DNA of 64,000 nt from Novibacillus thermophilus (GCF_002005165.1 NZ_CP019699.1:1798001-1862000), one strand, 5' to 3'. Positions 55,216 to 63,604 are shown, counted from the stretch's first letter. Made by a program: numbers and translations. Notes: generated by a model not told the origin, from the letters alone.

Positions 55216-55263
55216 CTTATAGCGTGATCATTTTGTGAGAGGCAGAGATGCGACACTTATTTC

Positions 55264-55353
55264 GCCGGGGTGGCGGAACTGGCAGACGCACAGGACTTAA
55301 AATCCTGGGGAGGGTTAACCTCCGTGAGGGTTCGAGTCCCTCCCTCGGCACCA
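55264..55353 (+). tRNA. tRNA-Leu (anticodon TAA)
   Basis: 90 nt with a long variable arm and encoded CCA; anticodon TAA. Confidence 0.95.
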
Positions 55354-55357
55354 ATAG

Positions 55358-55445
55358 GCGGACGTGGCGGAATTGGCAGACGCGCAAGATTCAGGATCTT
55401 GTGGTCATTACGACCGTGGGGGTTCAAGTCCCTTCGTCCGCACCA
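55358..55445 (+). tRNA. tRNA-Leu (anticodon CAG)
   Basis: 88 nt with a long variable arm and encoded CCA; anticodon CAG. Confidence 0.95.
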
Positions 55446-55458
55446 TTTAACAATGCGT

Positions 55459-55535
55459 GTGCCCTTAGCTCAGCTGGATAGAGCGTCTGACTACGAATCA
55501 GAAGGTCGGGAGTTCGAATCTCTCAGGGCACGCCA
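55459..55535 (+). tRNA. tRNA-Arg (anticodon ACG)
   Basis: 77 nt with encoded CCA; acceptor GTGCCCT with AGGGCAC; anticodon ACG, whose A34 is normally deaminated to inosine. Confidence 0.95.
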
Positions 55536-55548
55536 TTTTATTTAAAAT

Positions 55549-55634
55549 GCCGAAGTGGCGGAATTGGCAGACGCGCACGACTCAAAATCGTGTGGTCTTT
55601 GACCATGTGGGTTCGACTCCCACCTTCGGCACCA
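55549..55634 (+). tRNA. tRNA-Leu (anticodon CAA)
   Basis: 86 nt with a long variable arm and encoded CCA; anticodon CAA. Last gene of the contiguous cluster. Confidence 0.95.
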
Positions 55635-55654
55635 TATTGATGTCCTCATCTAGG

Positions 55655-55680
55655 GTTTCAGTGTACGCTGAAACTCTTTC
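55655..55680 (+). terminator. Terminator of the rRNA/tRNA operon
   Basis: GTTTCAG and CTGAAAC form a stem followed by TCTTTC. Confidence 0.75.
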
Positions 55681-55725
55681 ATTGTAGCAAACCTTTGGCT
55701 TTCTACATCTCTCGGTTAACGGTAT

Positions 55726-55754
55726 TTGCGATGGGAGACAAATGCTGGTAAAAT
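55726..55754 (+). promoter_or_regulatory. Promoter of tRNA-Pro
   Basis: TTGCGA (55726-55731), 17-base spacer, TAAAAT (55749-55754), 23 bp before the tRNA. Confidence 0.65.
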
Positions 55755-55777
55755 AATACGTGACAGTGAAAAGGTTA

Positions 55778-55854
<77 letters not shown>

Positions 55855-55891
55855 TCCAAAAAGCCGCATACGAAGCTTTAATTAAACGCAC

Positions 55892-55916
55892 CCACTTTAA
55901 AAAAGTGGTTTTTTTG
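55892..55916 (+). terminator. Terminator after tRNA-Pro
   Basis: CCACTTT and AAAGTGG stem followed by seven T. Confidence 0.88.
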
Positions 55917-55934
55917 TCTGTTCGGCACCATTAC

Positions 55935-55973
55935 TTGACATTTTGAAGCCAGTCGTATACCATATACCGGTAT
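55935..55973 (+). promoter_or_regulatory. Promoter with overlapping palindrome upstream of the CopZ-like gene
   Basis: TTGACA (55935-55940), 17-base spacer and TACCAT (55958-55963) are followed at once by the palindrome ATACCGGTAT (55964-55973). A metal-responsive repressor of the CsoR type, which uses G/C-centred palindromes, could bind there. Confidence 0.45.
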
Positions 55974-56029
55974 CATGTCGCTTCTCCTCTTTGCGTGATG
56001 AAATTGCTTTGAAAGGAGGGGAAACAGCG

Positions 56030-56236
56030 TTGGCCGTCAAAACATTCAAGATTAACGGGATGACATGTGACCATTGCAAGCGCGCCGTAGAAGGAGCTCT
56101 CAGTAGTTTAAACGGCGTGAAAGAAGTCTCAGTCAATTTAAAAACAAATTCAGCAGATGTCACGTACAACGAGAACCAAGTGACAGAAAGCCAAATGAAA
56201 CAAGCGATTGAAGAACAGGGATATGACGTGAAGTAA
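56030..56236 (+). CDS. copZ: Heavy-metal-associated (CopZ-like) copper chaperone
   Basis: 68 residues from TTG 56030 behind GAAAGGAGGGG. It has the HMA motif INGMTCDHCKRAVEGALSSLNGVKEVSVNL and the C-terminal EEQGYDVK. The two cysteines bind Cu(I), and the protein passes it to a P-type ATPase or repressor. No copA or csoR lies beside it in this window, so it stands alone here. Confidence 0.88.
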   Translation: MAVKTFKINGMTCDHCKRAVEGALSSLNGVKEVSVNLKTNSADVTYNENQVTESQMKQAIEEQGYDVK

Positions 56237-56474
56237 TCGACCGAACGGCAGGGGCAGTGCTCCTGCCTTATTATTTTTTTGTTTTCAAACATCCGGGTGC
56301 ATTCGCCTTCGCATGGGGTTTTTCTTACGTTCCGGTGGATAGTATAGTAGTAAGCGGAGAGTATAACGTGTGGTTTTGTCGATAAACATCCGTTTTGGGG
56401 TTCTTTATAAAATCTTAACAATTCGGGTCCATACTGTTACATGAACCGTTTAAAATGAAGGTGAGGTGACACCG

Positions 56475-57044
56475 ATGCGTTGGCGAAATGTCCTTTTCGG
56501 TTTGGCGATATTGTTACTTGTGGTAGGAGCGGTTGTTGTGAATCAGTCGAAAGAGGAAGAAACCGCTGGCGAAAAGAGACAGGAAGCAGTTGGCCCTATA
56601 CAACCTGATCGCGACGTGAAACCGCAGGAGGGGTTTGCAGCACCAGACTTCGAACTCGAGACGCTGTCGGGGGAAACGGTGCGCTTATATGAAAATAATG
56701 GGAAACCGTCGCTCATTAATTTCTGGGCTTCATGGTGTCCGCCGTGCAAAGTGGAAATGCCCCACTTACAGGAAGCGTACGAACAGTACGGTGAGCAAGT
56801 CAATTTTCATATGGTGGATCTTGCCTTTAACGACGACTTCGACAATATGAGCCAGTATATCGAAGAAAACGGCTACACCTTCCCCATTCCGTTGGACGAA
56901 ACGGGAGATGTGGCGACGACGTATCAAGCTGTGGCCATCCCCACGACGTTTGTCGTGGACGAGAAAGGGATCATTACACACCGCATTCAAGGGGCGATGA
57001 CGGAGCAACAGATTCGAGATATCATGGAAGAGTTAACGGAGTGA
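56475..57044 (+). CDS. ResA-like membrane-anchored thiol-disulfide oxidoreductase
   Basis: 189 residues from ATG 56475 behind GGTGAGGTG; a GTG at 56466 is in frame. A membrane anchor (VLFGLAILLLVVGAVVV) precedes a TlpA/ResA thioredoxin domain: AAPDFELETLSGETVRLYE, the active site WASWCPPCKVEMPHL and VAIPTTFVVDEKG with cis-Pro. It works outside the membrane reducing disulfides, for example for cytochrome c maturation. The downstream ccdA gene would supply electrons. Confidence 0.9.
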   Translation: MRWRNVLFGLAILLLVVGAVVVNQSKEEETAGEKRQEAVGPIQPDRDVKPQEGFAAPDFELETLSGETVRLYENNGKPSLINFWASWCPPCKVEMPHLQEAYEQYGEQVNFHMVDLAFNDDFDNMSQYIEENGYTFPIPLDETGDVATTYQAVAIPTTFVVDEKGIITHRIQGAMTEQQIRDIMEELTE

Positions 57045-57057
57045 AGGAGGTGATCTT

Positions 57058-57777
57058 GTGGAAGTAGCCGATGTGACACTCTGGCTGGCATTCGGAGCAG
57101 GGGTGCTGTCGTTTATATCACCGTGCTGTCTCCCCCTTTACCCGTCTTACATCTCCTACATCACGGGTGTGTCGGTCAGTCAGCTAAAAGGGGATGAGCA
57201 AACTGGGAAGATACGTAAACTCACGATGTTCCACACGCTGTTTTTTATCGTCGGCTTTTCCATTATCTTTTTTGCGTTAGGTTTGTCCGCTTCCTGGATC
57301 GGGCAGATTTTTATCGGGAATCAAGACTTGATCCGCATGCTGGGCGGCATCTTGATTATCGCTATGGGGCTTTTTGTCATGGGTGTCATTAAACCGTCCT
57401 TTTTAATGAAAGAAAGGAAGTGGTCCGTCAACCGCAAGCCGGCGGGATATGTTGGCTCCGCACTTGTCGGTATGGGCTTCGCAGCAGGGTGGACACCGTG
57501 TATCGGACCGATTTTGACCGCGGTGTTGCTGTTAAGTGCGTCCAACCCTTCGCAAGGGCTAGCGTATATCACGGCTTACACCTTGGGGTTTGCGTTGCCG
57601 TTCTTTATCATGGCCTTTTTCATTGGTCGCACGCGGTGGATTTTAAAGTATTCTTCTAAAATTATGAAAATTGGCGGAGCGGTTATGGTGCTGACGGGGA
57701 TACTGTTGTACACCGGACACATGACCAAAATTACGACGACGTTGATCGACCTTTACGGCGGGTTTACAGGATTTTAA
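57058..57777 (+). CDS. ccdA: CcdA-family electron transfer membrane protein
   Basis: 239 residues from GTG 57058 behind AAGGAGGTG. It has six membrane helices and the two conserved redox segments LSFISPCCLPLYPSYISYITG and GWTPCIGPILTAVLLL. It passes electrons from cytoplasmic thioredoxin to outside thiol proteins such as ResA, which is encoded just before it. Confidence 0.92.
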   Translation: MEVADVTLWLAFGAGVLSFISPCCLPLYPSYISYITGVSVSQLKGDEQTGKIRKLTMFHTLFFIVGFSIIFFALGLSASWIGQIFIGNQDLIRMLGGILIIAMGLFVMGVIKPSFLMKERKWSVNRKPAGYVGSALVGMGFAAGWTPCIGPILTAVLLLSASNPSQGLAYITAYTLGFALPFFIMAFFIGRTRWILKYSSKIMKIGGAVMVLTGILLYTGHMTKITTTLIDLYGGFTGF

Positions 57778-57784
57778 TGGGGGA

Positions 57785-58519
57785 GTGACGATGTGTGATC
57801 CGGTCATGATTAACGTCGGACCCCTTTTTCTCCCCTTGCACGTCGTTGCAATCGCGCTGTTCGTTTTTATATCGGTTTGGCTGGCGGAAAGGTTGTCCCC
57901 GGAATCCCGTTTCGTACGGAAAACCGTCATCGAATGGCTGCCGACTGCATGGTTGATGGCCCTCGTCGTATACAAATTCAGCCCGGCGCTGTTCAACCCG
58001 GGTCAAGTGTGGCGAAACCCGGCTATATTGCTCTATCTGTCAGGAACGGACGTATCTTTTCTCTTGGCAATTCTGCTGACAGCCTGTTGGCTGGCGTGGA
58101 AAACTTTTCATTCTCCGTTACTTTGGGCTACAGCTGACGTTATGGCCGTTTCTGGTTTGTTGAGCGTCATCGCCTACAACGTTTTGTTTAAAGACTTGGG
58201 AAATACCACCACATTGTGGCAGATTTGGGGGAACGGCCATGATGTTTACCATCCGCTGCACGTATACCGAATTATTCTGTTACTGCCGTTGGTCATATGG
58301 ATCTTCCGCAAGTGGAGGCGGTTAGAAAACGGACGTGTTTTTAGCCTGACCTCACTCTGGATCGGGACTGTGTACATCGTGACGTCGTTTGCCGACTTCC
58401 ACACCGGAAGTTTTAAGTTTTTGTTGACGAAAGAGCAGTGGGCTGGTGTTATATTGGCACTGGCAGGTTTCACAGCTAAAGTTTACCAGGATCAAAGGAG
58501 AAGCGAGAGCAAATTGTGA
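57785..58519 (+). CDS. Polytopic membrane protein in the thiol-disulfide operon
   Basis: About 244 residues; GTG 57785 or ATG 57791 could start it. About seven helices are predicted (for example LHVVAIALFVFISVWLAERL, VSFLLAILLTACWLAW, IILLLPLVIWIFRKW). The segment NGHDVYHPLHVYRI faintly resembles the HP-containing loop of prolipoprotein diacylglyceryl transferase (Lgt), but the catalytic pattern is not clear. It lies eight bases after ccdA and is probably part of the same envelope redox pathway. The function is unknown. Confidence 0.7.
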   Translation: MTMCDPVMINVGPLFLPLHVVAIALFVFISVWLAERLSPESRFVRKTVIEWLPTAWLMALVVYKFSPALFNPGQVWRNPAILLYLSGTDVSFLLAILLTACWLAWKTFHSPLLWATADVMAVSGLLSVIAYNVLFKDLGNTTTLWQIWGNGHDVYHPLHVYRIILLLPLVIWIFRKWRRLENGRVFSLTSLWIGTVYIVTSFADFHTGSFKFLLTKEQWAGVILALAGFTAKVYQDQRRSESKL

Positions 58520-58535
58520 GATGGGGGAATGCTTC

Positions 58536-58919
58536 ATGGAACTTAAAAGGGAAGAACGTGGATTTGTGACTGAAACTGCGTACGGCTCCTTGCATGTATC
58601 GTCTGACGAACAGCAAGGATTTCGCCCCTTCCAGTTGATGGCTGCATCCGTTGCAGGATGTAGCGCCATCGTATTAAATAAAGTGATGGCAAAGATGCGG
58701 ATACCATGTGACGACATAAAGGTTTCGGTTCAAGTGGAGCGGAATGAGGCGGAAGCGAACCGCATCGAAAGGTTACAGCTGCACTTTGTCATTCGCGGAC
58801 AAAACCTGAAAAAGGATAAGGTTGAGAGGGCGATGGCGTTGGCTCGTAAAAATTGCCCGATGGTTCAGTCTGTTAAAAACAGTATAGATGTCACAGAAAC
58901 GTTTGAAATTGTTGAATAA
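58536..58919 (+). CDS. OsmC/Ohr-family protein
   Basis: 127 residues from ATG 58536, eight bases after GGGGGA. It has the OsmC pattern with two conserved cysteines: FRPFQLMAASVAGCSAIVL and RKNCPMVQSVKNSIDV. Members reduce organic peroxides or persulfides with these thiols. It follows the membrane protein closely and suits the thiol/redox context. Lack of the Ohr-type flanking pattern makes the YhfA-like OsmC branch more likely. Confidence 0.85.
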   Translation: MELKREERGFVTETAYGSLHVSSDEQQGFRPFQLMAASVAGCSAIVLNKVMAKMRIPCDDIKVSVQVERNEAEANRIERLQLHFVIRGQNLKKDKVERAMALARKNCPMVQSVKNSIDVTETFEIVE

Positions 58920-59053
58920 AGTCTCGTTTGTTGACATATCCGCCATAAAGCGCATACACAATCTGACGGTGATTGGGACCGTATTCTAGGCCTCGGCGCC
59001 ATTTGCCAATGTCGTGACTGGAAGAGGCGTCGAAGATCAGAACACACCGGAGC

Positions 59054-59263
59054 AACTTTATGTGGCCACTCATAGTTACCAACTACTGTGGAGAGCCGTC
59101 CCTTTACCGTCGGCATCGCCATTTTCGCCCAATCGTTTGAGACGGGGTACAGTGGGGGACGGTGACGGCCGCGACGATTGTGGTGATCTTTCCTCTGTTG
59201 GTCGCGTCCTTCATTTTCCAGAAACGGTTTGTGACGCGTTTCATGCATTCCGGTATTAGATAA
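59054..59263 (+). pseudogene. Remnant of a sugar/glycerol-phosphate-type ABC permease (MalG/UgpE-like C-terminus)
   Basis: Three frames carry consecutive pieces of the C-terminus of a carbohydrate ABC permease: NFMWPLIVTN (from 59054), FTVGIAIFAQSFETGYSG (from 59102) and TVTAATIVVIFPLLVASFIF then QKRFVTRFMHSGIR, with stop at 59261-59263. These match the FLWPLIVT, YTLPVGLA and QRYFVxGLTAGAVK blocks of the family. Everything upstream of about 58980 is lost. The rest of 58920-59053 shows nothing recognisable. Confidence 0.72.
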
Positions 59264-59301
59264 GGCTTCTTCCTGTGATAGGCAGACGATTAGAAAGAGG
59301 G

Positions 59302-60056
59302 ATGGAGATGGAAGTCGTTTTATTGGGAACCGCGAGTGCAGGGGCAGCGCGGTAAGGGACAATACGTATTTCCTGCTGCGCCGCGGGCAAGGCAGTGTGC
59401 TCGTTGATGTGGGAGGGGATCCCCTCGGCAAACTGAAGAGACTCAATGTTCCCCTCGATGACATTGAGCAGGTCGTCTTCACTCATTTTCATATCGATCA
59501 CATTTACGGACTTCCTTCATTGCTGTGGGGGATGTGGCTCGGCGGAAGGACAAAACCACTGACGCTACATTGCTCCACCGGTGACCGTGAGCGACTTCAG
59601 CGTTGGTTGGACGTTTTGGAAGTCAAGAAGTGGCCTGTGGCATTTGACATTCACATCGTGACGTACGAGTGGCGTAAGGAAACGGTTTTGGTGAGCGACC
59701 AGAACTTGTATCTCTCGACATTTCCCAGTCAACACGTTGGAGAGACAGTCGGGCTAAAGCTCGTGCACAATGACCAGGTGCTCATGTACTCGGCTGACAC
59801 GATGCCGAACGAGCGGATTAAGCGAGAGCCGAAAATTGACGTCTTAATTCACGAAGCGACGACTGCAGAAAAACAACTACCTCATCATACCAGTTTGAAC
59901 AGTATCATACAGTACTATGAAATGGAGCAGATAGACAAAGTCGTACTCGTCCACTTGACGGACGGGGAACCGTATGAAGCCGTGTTAAAACGAGCAACGC
60001 CAGCAGTTAGGCAGAAAGTGACACTCGGATTCGACTTCATGAACATCAGTATGTGA
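59302..60056 (+). pseudogene. Metallo-beta-lactamase-fold hydrolase, frameshifted near the N-terminus
   Basis: An ATG at 59302 or 59308 opens MEVVLLGTASAGAAR and stops at TAA 59353-59355. One frame over the protein continues RDNTYFLLRRGQGSVLVDVGG and on through the zinc motif THFHIDHIYGLPSLLWG, PSQHVGETVGLKL, YSADTM and HEATT to 60056. Intact homologues (RNase Z-like MBL family) read LGTGSAxPxxxRDNTSFLL across this point. One missing base near 59350 explains it. If real, translation could restart at 59397 but would lack the first strands. The substrate is unknown. Confidence 0.75.
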
Positions 60057-60086
60057 GTATGTGAGTAAAGGGAGAGATTGGGAGGC

Positions 60087-60140
60087 ATCCCAAGCTGTAT
60101 CGACCTCGATGGGCTTTGACGGCTTGGGATATTTTGTTTT
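60087..60140 (+). terminator. Terminator after the MBL gene
   Basis: ATCCCAAGC and GCTTGGGAT form a stem with a 26-base loop, followed by ATTTTGTTTT. Confidence 0.65.
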
Positions 60141-60156
60141 AAGTGGCGAGGGCTGA

Positions 60157-60290
60157 ATGAAGACTATCTTTTCCGATTATATCTTTTGATTTAGACGGAG
60201 CGATTTACGTTGGGGACCTAATTGAGCGACGGTGCAGATCAAGTGATCGAGGCACTTCAGTCCGCAGGAAAACGTGTACTAAGCCATCTG
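60157..60290 (+). pseudogene. Remnant of a NagD/AraL-type HAD phosphatase
   Basis: From ATG 60157 the frame reads MKTIFSDYIF and stops. One frame over it continues FDLDGAIYVGDLI, the HAD nucleophile motif (DxDG), and then in a third frame GADQVIEALQSAGKRVL. This is the N-terminus of a HAD-IIA phosphatase (4-nitrophenyl phosphatase/AraL-like) broken by two shifts. The rest is gone. Confidence 0.7.
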
Positions 60291-60333
60291 TTCTAATCAC
60301 TAAAATGGCGCTAAACGTGTTAAAATTAAACTG

Positions 60334-60749
60334 GTGAGACAGTTGCAGAGATTCAAGAAACTGGAAAATGTGGCTTTCGTCCATCCAATTGGCGATATTG
60401 GAAAAGAGCAGATGGGAGTACGCTTTTTGGCGCATAAGATTGGAGCCGACGGTTCGGTGACGACGGCTCCAACATTATCTTAACCGCCAAACGGCATCAC
60501 TTGTTGACCATTCAACGATTGTTTGCGTTTGATTCAGTTTAGGTACCCAACCCGATGCGATTGAGGTATTACCGGGAGTGGTGGTTCCCCGTATCGTTAA
60601 AACGCATTGGAATGAAGCACCATTTGCCGATTATGGCCGGTGGTTTGATCACGGAGTTGACTGATGTGGAGACAGCACTTAAATGCGGGGCTATCGGTAT
60701 TTCAACTTCGACCCAACAACTTTGGCAATGGCAAGACGGGAATGAGTAA
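60334..60749 (+). pseudogene. glpP: Degraded glycerol uptake operon antiterminator
   Basis: Pieces in different frames line up with GlpP: VRQLQRFKKLENVAFVHPI, QMGVRFLAHKIGADGSVTT, NIILTAKRHHLLTIQRLFAF, PDAIEVLPGVV and PIMAGGLITELTDVETALKC then GAIGISTSTQQLW, ending at a stop 60747-60749. GlpP is a TIM-barrel RNA-binding antiterminator activated by glycerol-3-phosphate. At least three frameshifts and a missing N-terminal third show the gene is dead. Confidence 0.78.
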
Positions 60750-60770
60750 AACAAATGGAGGTCTGCGAAG

Positions 60771-61472
60771 ATGTTAGACATCGATTACGCGGCTGTCGCA
60801 GAAAGGCTAATCCTCGCGGCGGTACTCGGCGGAATTATCGGATGGGAGCGGGAACGGCGCAATAAGCAGGCGGGGTTTAAAACCCACTTACTCGTCTCCG
60901 TCGGTTCCGCACTCATTATGTTGACGTCTATTTACGGCTTCGGCGATCTCGTCGACCATCCGAACGCCCGTTTCGACCCGGCCCGGCTCGCCGCGCAGGT
61001 GGTGAGCGGCATCGGGTTTCTCGGTGCCGGTGCCATTTTGCGCCATTCCAACATGGTGGTTTCCGGATTGACGACGGCCGCGACACTGTGGGTTGTGGCG
61101 GCCATCGGTTTAAGTGTGGGAGCGGGGTTTTACTTCCCCGCCGTCGCGACAACAGGCATCGTGTTAATCAGCGTGGTCGTGCTGAGAGGGGTCGAGGTCC
61201 GGTTTGCGAAGACGAAAAAAGTGAAAGAGCTGAACATCACGGTTGAAGACGTGGAAGGAACGCTCGTGGACATTAGCGACGTCCTGGACAAAGAGAGGGT
61301 AGACGTCCGCAAAGTGACCTTTTCAACCAAACAGGGCGGAGAGGAAGCGGCCCTCACTGTCGTCAAGTTCCGCATTCGGATGCCAGCCAAGAAAGATTCC
61401 CTCGAACTTGTGAATCGACTGCACAACATTCACGGCGTCAAAGAAGTGCAGTTGCGCAAGTTCACGACGTAA
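60771..61472 (+). CDS. MgtC/SapB-family membrane protein
   Basis: 233 residues from ATG 60771. The MgtC pattern is clear: LAAVLGGIIGWERERRNKQAGFKTHLLVSVGSALIML, VVSGIGFLGAGAILR and VSGLTTAATLWVVAAIGLSVGAG, with about five helices. The C-terminal 90 residues form an ACT-like cytoplasmic domain (KELNITVEDVEGTLVDISDVL). MgtC proteins affect growth in low Mg2+ and ATP synthase control in some species. A decayed second copy lies at 63418-63597. Confidence 0.9.
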   Translation: MLDIDYAAVAERLILAAVLGGIIGWERERRNKQAGFKTHLLVSVGSALIMLTSIYGFGDLVDHPNARFDPARLAAQVVSGIGFLGAGAILRHSNMVVSGLTTAATLWVVAAIGLSVGAGFYFPAVATTGIVLISVVVLRGVEVRFAKTKKVKELNITVEDVEGTLVDISDVLDKERVDVRKVTFSTKQGGEEAALTVVKFRIRMPAKKDSLELVNRLHNIHGVKEVQLRKFTT

Positions 61473-61523
61473 AGGAGGGATCAATAAGCCGACTGACACT
61501 TTGTTTGCCTTCAAGGTTGCCGT

Positions 61524-62285
61524 TTATGCGAGATGGACGCGCACTCCTTCATCTCGCCACTTTTGTATGTCATGTTCATCGACTTCCTCTCCGGTAACCA
61601 AATCGTGCACGTGTTTTGTATTGACCACTGTGTGCAGGGATACACGCCCAATCTTCGTGTGGTCTGCGACTACAATCACTTGTTTGGCTGCACGGATCAT
61701 GCCGCGTTTCGCTGGGACTAAATACTCATCGAAGTGAGTCAGGCCATGTTGGTGGTGAAGAGCCGGTGTTCCAATAAACGCTTTGTGAACGTGGAGGGAT
61801 TCGAGAACTTCATCGGTAATCATGCCGTTAAGCATGTAGCTTTCGGGAAACAAAATCCCCCCTGTGACGATCACTTTGATAGACTTGGCGAAACGCAAAT
61901 TGGCAGCAATATTAATGTCGTTCGTGATGACGGTTAAGTTTTTCTTGTGGGCGATCGACTCAGCAACGCGCAAAGTGGTCGTTCCAGAGTCAAGAATAAT
62001 GTTGTCTCCATCTTCCACGAGCTCTGCTGCCCGCTTTCCGATTCGTTTTTTTTCTTCAAATTGTACGGACTCTCGTTCTTGAAAGGGCGGTTCTGAGTGA
62101 ACTTCTTCCTCAATCATGACACCGCCGTGAGTGCGCTTCAGTCTCCCTTCCTTTTCCAAAGTCGAGAGATCGCGCCGAATCGTCGCTTCGTGAACGTGAA
62201 AGTGCTTAGCCAATTCTGAGACGGTGGCGACGTCGTGTTGTTTCACAAATTGCAGTATTTTCCTTTGCCTTTCCAGTGGGAGCAT
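61524..62285 (-). CDS. DeoR/GlpR-family transcriptional repressor
   Basis: 253 residues from ATG 62285; the longer frame to 62399 has no family similarity. The N-terminal DeoR helix-turn-helix reads LPLERQRKILQFVKQHDVATVSELAKHFHVHEATIRRDLSTLEKEGRLKRTHGGV. The sugar-phosphate-binding domain follows (NIILDSGTTTLRVAE, VITNDINIAANL, VTGGILFPESYMLNG). It should repress a sugar-phosphate pathway; neighbours suggest a glycerol-phosphate-type effector, but this is inference. Confidence 0.9.
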   Translation of the reverse strand: MLPLERQRKILQFVKQHDVATVSELAKHFHVHEATIRRDLSTLEKEGRLKRTHGGVMIEEEVHSEPPFQERESVQFEEKKRIGKRAAELVEDGDNIILDSGTTTLRVAESIAHKKNLTVITNDINIAANLRFAKSIKVIVTGGILFPESYMLNGMITDEVLESLHVHKAFIGTPALHHQHGLTHFDEYLVPAKRGMIRAAKQVIVVADHTKIGRVSLHTVVNTKHVHDLVTGEEVDEHDIQKWRDEGVRVHLA

Positions 62286-62364
62286 GTGGGTCAACCTCAC
62301 TTGTACGTTGATTGGGACCAGTACGATGGCCCATGTTCTTAACGTTACGCGGCATGTGTATTTC

Positions 62365-62393
62365 ATTTTAAATAATGATAAATAGGCAATCAA
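62365..62393 (-). promoter_or_regulatory. Promoter of the DeoR-family gene
   Basis: On the minus strand TTGATT (62393-62388), 17-base spacer, TAAAAT (62370-62365). The rest of the 62286-62624 gap contains a TATAAT (62518-62523) facing the phosphodiesterase gene but no convincing -35. Confidence 0.55.
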
Positions 62394-62624
62394 GGGCAAT
62401 TTTGAGCGATCAAAAGGTTAAATCACGGATATTTTAAATTAAAACAAACACACATGAGCATTGGCGTGGAACACGCGAGATACACAACTTGACGAAACCG
62501 AATTTGGCAGGAGTCTTTATAATATGTAAAGAGGGTGTTCTCGGTGAAGGACAGTCTTGCGCAGTGACGATACTGGGCCTTCCCTTGACACTCTCACATC
62601 TTTCGCTACAAAGGAAGGGATACA

Positions 62625-63338
62625 GTGAAAGTTAAAGCTCTCGCCCATCGAGGGTATTCTGCCAAATATCCGGAGAACACGTTGTCTTCGTTTCGGGCAG
62701 CTTATGACCTTGGCTTTACCCATCTGGAGTTGGATGTCCACCTAAGCAAGGACGGGGTTCCGGTCCTGATGCACGACTTGAGGATCGACCGTACGACCAA
62801 CGGGAAGGGGTTTGTGAAAGATTATACGTATGAAGAACTAAAGCAGTTCCGGGTCGGGGACAGAGAAACGATTCCTACGCTAGAAGAGGCTTTAAGATTT
62901 GCCAAAGATAAAATGCGAGTGTGCATTGAGTTAAAACAGAAAGGGAATTGGTACCCTGGCTTGGAAGAAACAGTCCTCCAAGTGATAGAAGAAACTGGTA
63001 TGCTGAAGCAGGTTTATGTGAATTCGTTCGACCATTTTGCTGTACAAAAAATGCGCAGTCTCTCAAAAGACATTGAATTAGGCCTGATACAGTACGGCAT
63101 TACACCATCCGTTATCCCCTTTATGAAGGAAATCGATGCAACGTATTTGTCCTTCAGGGTAGAATTTCTAACAGATGAATATGTGAAGGCTTGCCGTGAC
63201 GCAGGGATCCAGGTTGTCGTTTGGCCTGTCGATACAGAATGGCAGTTTAAAAAAGTGAGTCGCTATCCATCGGTTCTGAGTACGACGAATCAATTAGAAC
63301 GCTTTAAAAGGCTTTGCGAAAAACTCGTTCAACAATAG
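62625..63338 (+). CDS. Glycerophosphodiester phosphodiesterase
   Basis: 237 residues from GTG 62625 behind AAAGGAAGGG. The GDPD pattern shows the catalytic AHRGYSAKYPENTLSSFRAAYDLG, LELDVHLSKDGVPVLMHD and IELKQKGN, with NSFDHFAVQKMR later. There is no signal peptide, so it is a cytoplasmic UgpQ-type enzyme. It hydrolyses glycerophosphodiesters to glycerol-3-phosphate and an alcohol. Divergent from the DeoR-family repressor, its probable regulator. Confidence 0.92.
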   Translation: MKVKALAHRGYSAKYPENTLSSFRAAYDLGFTHLELDVHLSKDGVPVLMHDLRIDRTTNGKGFVKDYTYEELKQFRVGDRETIPTLEEALRFAKDKMRVCIELKQKGNWYPGLEETVLQVIEETGMLKQVYVNSFDHFAVQKMRSLSKDIELGLIQYGITPSVIPFMKEIDATYLSFRVEFLTDEYVKACRDAGIQVVVWPVDTEWQFKKVSRYPSVLSTTNQLERFKRLCEKLVQQ

Positions 63339-63417
63339 AACGAGTGGGGGCAGATTGGCCCATTTAAGAACTGGGTCCGTTTTTACGGTCCGTTCTACTG
63401 TAGATGGCACGGCCGTC

Positions 63418-63597
63418 GGCAAAGGGGTCGTCCTCGCAGCAGGCTCGGTGGTCTCGTCGGATGGGAGCAGGAACGCCAAACAGGAACGCTAGCGGATATC
63501 AGCGACGCCAGGCCAGAGGGCAGACGTCGGCAAAACAGGGCGGAAGGGAAACAGCCCTCACTGTCGTGGATCGCATGCCAACATTTACGGCGTAAAG
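63418..63597 (+). pseudogene. Decayed second mgtC fragment
   Basis: Several DNA blocks repeat pieces of the intact mgtC in the same order: a segment like the first helix (63418-63470), one like the DISDV region (about 63485-63530), AAACAGGGCGGA with CCCTCACTGTCGT, and AACATTTACGGCGTAAAG at the end. The pieces are collapsed by internal deletions and frameshifts. It is a degraded paralogue or duplication. Confidence 0.65.
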
Positions 63598-63604
63598 TGA
63601 AACA

